This document shows, in pieces, positions 4,718 through 6,479 of a stretch of DNA of 6,479 nt. The DNA is from Streptosporangiaceae bacterium (GTDB lineage Bacteria > Actinomycetota > Actinomycetes > Streptosporangiales > Streptosporangiaceae). The stretch's first letter is position 1. Each line of letters opens with the position of its first letter. The notes beneath the pieces were generated by a model, which did no database searches, had not been told where the DNA came from, and worked only from the letters and a program-made list of their open reading frames with translations. Made by a program: the position numbers and the translations under genes. The stretch covers positions 1-6,479 of the forward strand of contig JASHOI010000036.1 of NCBI GenBank assembly GCA_030041195.1, given 5' to 3'.

Positions 4718-6427
4718 ATGAGCGCGAATGCGGAGTTGCTGGGATTGATGGGGCCGCAGCTGGAGCTGGGGCTGCCGTTGCTGGATGAGCGGTCGCGGCG
4801 GCTGGTGCTGGGGATGGTGGCGCGGGCGGCGGGCAAGGGCGGGACCGGCGCGGTGGCGAGGCTGACCGGGGCGTCGTGGCAGACGGTCGCCGACGGCGCG
4901 GCGGATCTGGAGGCCGGGCAGGTGGTGCGGCCGGGGCGGGTGCGCCGGCCGGGCGGGGGGCGCAAGTCCCTGGCCGAGTCCGATCCGGGGCTGGCCGGCG
5001 CGCTGCTGGCGCTGGTGGAAGATTCCACCCGGGGGGACCCGCAGTCTCCGCTGACCTGGACGACCAAGAGCGCGGTGAAGCTGGCTGGCGCGCTGACCGG
5101 GCAGGGGCACCGGTGCAGCCCGCAGACCGCCTGGCGGCTGCTGCACGAGCAGGGGTTTTCCACGCAGTCCAACGCCCGGGTGAAGGAGGGGGCTCAGCAC
5201 GGCGACCGGGACGCCCAGTTCCGGTATATCGCCGCGCTGGCGACCGGGCACCTGGCGGCCGGGCAGCCGGTGATCAGCGTGGACGCCAAGAAGAAGGAGC
5301 AGGTCGGCGAGTACGCCCAGGGCGGGGCCGAATGGCGGCCCAAAGGGGACCCGGTGGCGGTGCACTCCCACGACTTCCCCGGTGAGCAGGCCGCCCACGC
5401 GATCCCCTACGGCATCTACGACGTGGGCGCGAACACCGGGTTCGTGAACGTGGGCACCGATCACAACACCGCCGCGCTCGCGACCGGGTCGGTGCGCCGC
5501 TGGTGGCAGCTGGCCGGCCAGGATGCCTACCCGCAGGCCACCCGGCTGCTGGTCACCTGCGACGCCGGGGGGAGCAACGGCTGGCGCAACCGGGCCTGGA
5601 AGACCGGGCTGGCGGCGCTGGCGGCCGAAACGGGCCTGGCGATCACCGTCTGCCACTTCCCGCCCGGCACCTCCAAGTGGAACAAGATCGAGCACCGGCT
5701 GTTCTCCCAGATCAGCCACGCCTGGCGCGGCCGCCCGCTGACCAGCTACGACGTCATCATCAACACCATCGGCGCGGTCACCACCAGCACCGGCCTGGCC
5801 GTCACCGCCACCCTGGACACCGCCGCCTGCCCCACCGGGCTCACCGCCACCGCCGCCCAGATCGCCCAGCTGGAACACACCGGCGCGCTGAGGCGCCACG
5901 ACTTCCACGGCGAATGGAACTACACCCTGCACCCGGCCACACCCGCCCCGCCCCCCGAACCCGCCCCGCCCGCCAGCGAGCCGGACCTGCGCAGCCAGGT
6001 CCTGGACGCCCTGACCGCCCCCGAACTCACCGGCATGACCCGCGGCGACTTCGCCCGCCTGGCCGCCGAACTGGAAGTCCCCGCCGCCGCCGCCCGCGAG
6101 CAGCGCCTGCACCTGGCCCGCGGCCGCCCCCGCACCAGGCCCCCCCGCACACCCGGCCCCGGCAAGCTCCCCCACCCCGCCCGCCTGGCCGCCACCATCC
6201 TGCGCCAGCGCCACGGCCTGCCCCTGCACGTACTCGCCTACCTGCTCGGCGTCTCGCCCGACACCATCACCCCCGCCATCAAAACCACCACCGGCCTGCT
6301 CACCCAGCACAACATCACCATCACCCCCGGGCCCAGGCTCACCACCCTCGACAGCCTCCGCGACTACGCCGCCGCCGCCGGCCTCACCATCCCCGGCCTC
6401 CCGCAAGGCACAGACCCCCATGAATGA
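4718..6427 (+). CDS. ISAzo13-family DDE transposase with C-terminal extension
   Basis: This 569-residue protein runs from ATG 4718 to TGA 6425-6427; a GTG at 4685 would add 11 residues. Residues about 20-80 form an N-terminal helix-turn-helix region (LDERSRRLVLGMVARAAG, then ARLTGASWQTVADGA), followed by the signature VRRPGGGRKSL. The RNase H-like core contains VISVDAKKKE (Asp189), LLVTCDAGGSNG (Asp282) and SKWNKIEHRLF (Glu325), together a plausible DDE triad. TRGDPQSPLTWTTKS, KEGAQHGDRDAQF, EWRPKGDP, ANTGFVNVG and ITVCHFPPGTSKWN are all typical of ISAzo13 transposases, which normally end near HGEWNYTLHP (here about 395-406). Residues 407-569 are extra: a Pro/Ala linker, a basic Arg/Pro stretch, and a predicted helix-turn-helix (about 486-530, RLAATILRQRHGLPLHVLAY and LLGVSPDTI) resembling the DNA-binding domain at the N-terminus of IS5-type transposases. 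No frameshift or lost catalytic residue is seen, so it may be active. The 5' half of the gene is G-rich and the 3' half C-rich. Confidence 0.93.
   Translation: MSANAELLGLMGPQLELGLPLLDERSRRLVLGMVARAAGKGGTGAVARLTGASWQTVADGAADLEAGQVVRPGRVRRPGGGRKSLAESDPGLAGALLALVEDSTRGDPQSPLTWTTKSAVKLAGALTGQGHRCSPQTAWRLLHEQGFSTQSNARVKEGAQHGDRDAQFRYIAALATGHLAAGQPVISVDAKKKEQVGEYAQGGAEWRPKGDPVAVHSHDFPGEQAAHAIPYGIYDVGANTGFVNVGTDHNTAALATGSVRRWWQLAGQDAYPQATRLLVTCDAGGSNGWRNRAWKTGLAALAAETGLAITVCHFPPGTSKWNKIEHRLFSQISHAWRGRPLTSYDVIINTIGAVTTSTGLAVTATLDTAACPTGLTATAAQIAQLEHTGALRRHDFHGEWNYTLHPATPAPPPEPAPPASEPDLRSQVLDALTAPELTGMTRGDFARLAAELEVPAAAAREQRLHLARGRPRTRPPRTPGPGKLPHPARLAATILRQRHGLPLHVLAYLLGVSPDTITPAIKTTTGLLTQHNITITPGPRLTTLDSLRDYAAAAGLTIPGLPQGTDPHE
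5941..5971. repeat. 13-bp direct repeat encoding the Pro-rich linker of the transposase
   Basis: ACCCGCCCCGCCC occurs at 5941-5953 and 5959-5971, an 18-bp (six-codon) period encoding PAPPPE then PAPPAS. It marks the junction between the catalytic core and the C-terminal extension. Confidence 0.7.
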
Positions 6428-6444
6428 CACACTAAACCCCACGG

Positions 6445-6456
6445 CACGCCGCAAAC
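6445..6456. repeat. Right inverted repeat core of the IS
   Basis: CACGCCGCAAAC is the exact reverse complement of 4687-4698 and starts 18 bp after the transposase stop codon. The outer GGAAT (6469-6473) pairs with ATTCC at 4670-4674 at the same spacing. Confidence 0.8.
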
Positions 6457-6479
6457 TCGATCTGTTTTGGAATGCTTAC

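Larger units (their letters stand above)
4664..6479 (+). mobile_element. ISAzo13-family insertion sequence (outer ends not fixed)
   Basis: The element is defined by one intact ISAzo13-type transposase flanked by inverted repeats. Left 4664-4703 aligns without gaps to the reverse complement of right 6440-6479. There is a perfect 12-bp core (4687-4698 with 6445-6456) and a perfect outer ATTCC (4670-4674 with 6469-6473), with scattered matches elsewhere. The pairing reaches the window's last base, so the true right tip may lie outside, and the left tip may then lie upstream of 4664. No target duplication can be assessed. The IS sits downstream of the sigma factor gene and does not interrupt any visible gene. 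Confidence 0.75.

Noticed and set aside
4601..6454. Long open frame on the minus strand (617 codons) across the IS
   Set aside because: It is the antisense shadow of the transposase. Its translation is low-complexity Gly/Gln/Pro-rich with no domain, as expected from extreme GC content opposite a real gene.

Overview
The window is very GC-rich with strong G/C bias at third codon positions, which points to a high-GC actinobacterium. An ECF41/SigJ-type sigma factor, a 14-helix DHA2-type exporter and an ISAzo13-type transposase with a GC-rich C-terminal extension all fit that assignment. The species cannot be read from the sequence.

Layout: (1) Bases 1-1905, plus strand, hold a probable two-gene operon. 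It consists of the 3' part of a FAD-dependent amine/amino-acid oxidoreductase (DAO family, 5' end cut by the window) and, 42 bp later, a fused protein with a hotdog acyl-CoA thioesterase domain followed by a SnoaL/NTF2-like domain. (2) Bases 1934-3439, minus strand, hold a complete DHA2 (EmrB/QacA) MFS exporter that converges on the fusion gene with a 28-bp gap. (3) Bases 3440-3519 are a short divergent promoter region. (4) Bases 3520-4422, plus strand, hold an ECF sigma factor with a C-terminal SnoaL-like domain (ECF41/SigJ type). A SigJ/ECF41-like promoter (TGTCACT-N16-GGTC) lies just upstream and touches the exporter's Shine-Dalgarno site. (5) Bases 4423-4663 are non-coding, with two pairs of 15-bp direct repeats and a stem-loop. 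(6) From about 4664 to the window end lies an ISAzo13-family insertion sequence: inverted repeats (perfect 12-bp cores), a sigma-70-like promoter, and one intact transposase with a visible D-D-E set and an extra C-terminal region.

The sigma factor and exporter are divergent and share an 80-bp control region, so the exporter is a natural candidate regulon member, but only the sigma gene has a convincing matching promoter. The most curious point is that two unrelated proteins about 1.6 kb apart (thioesterase and sigma factor) each carry a C-terminal SnoaL-like pocket domain. I see no defence system, CRISPR array, RNA gene or clearly new system. Most of the window is recognisable accessory metabolism, regulation and a mobile element.
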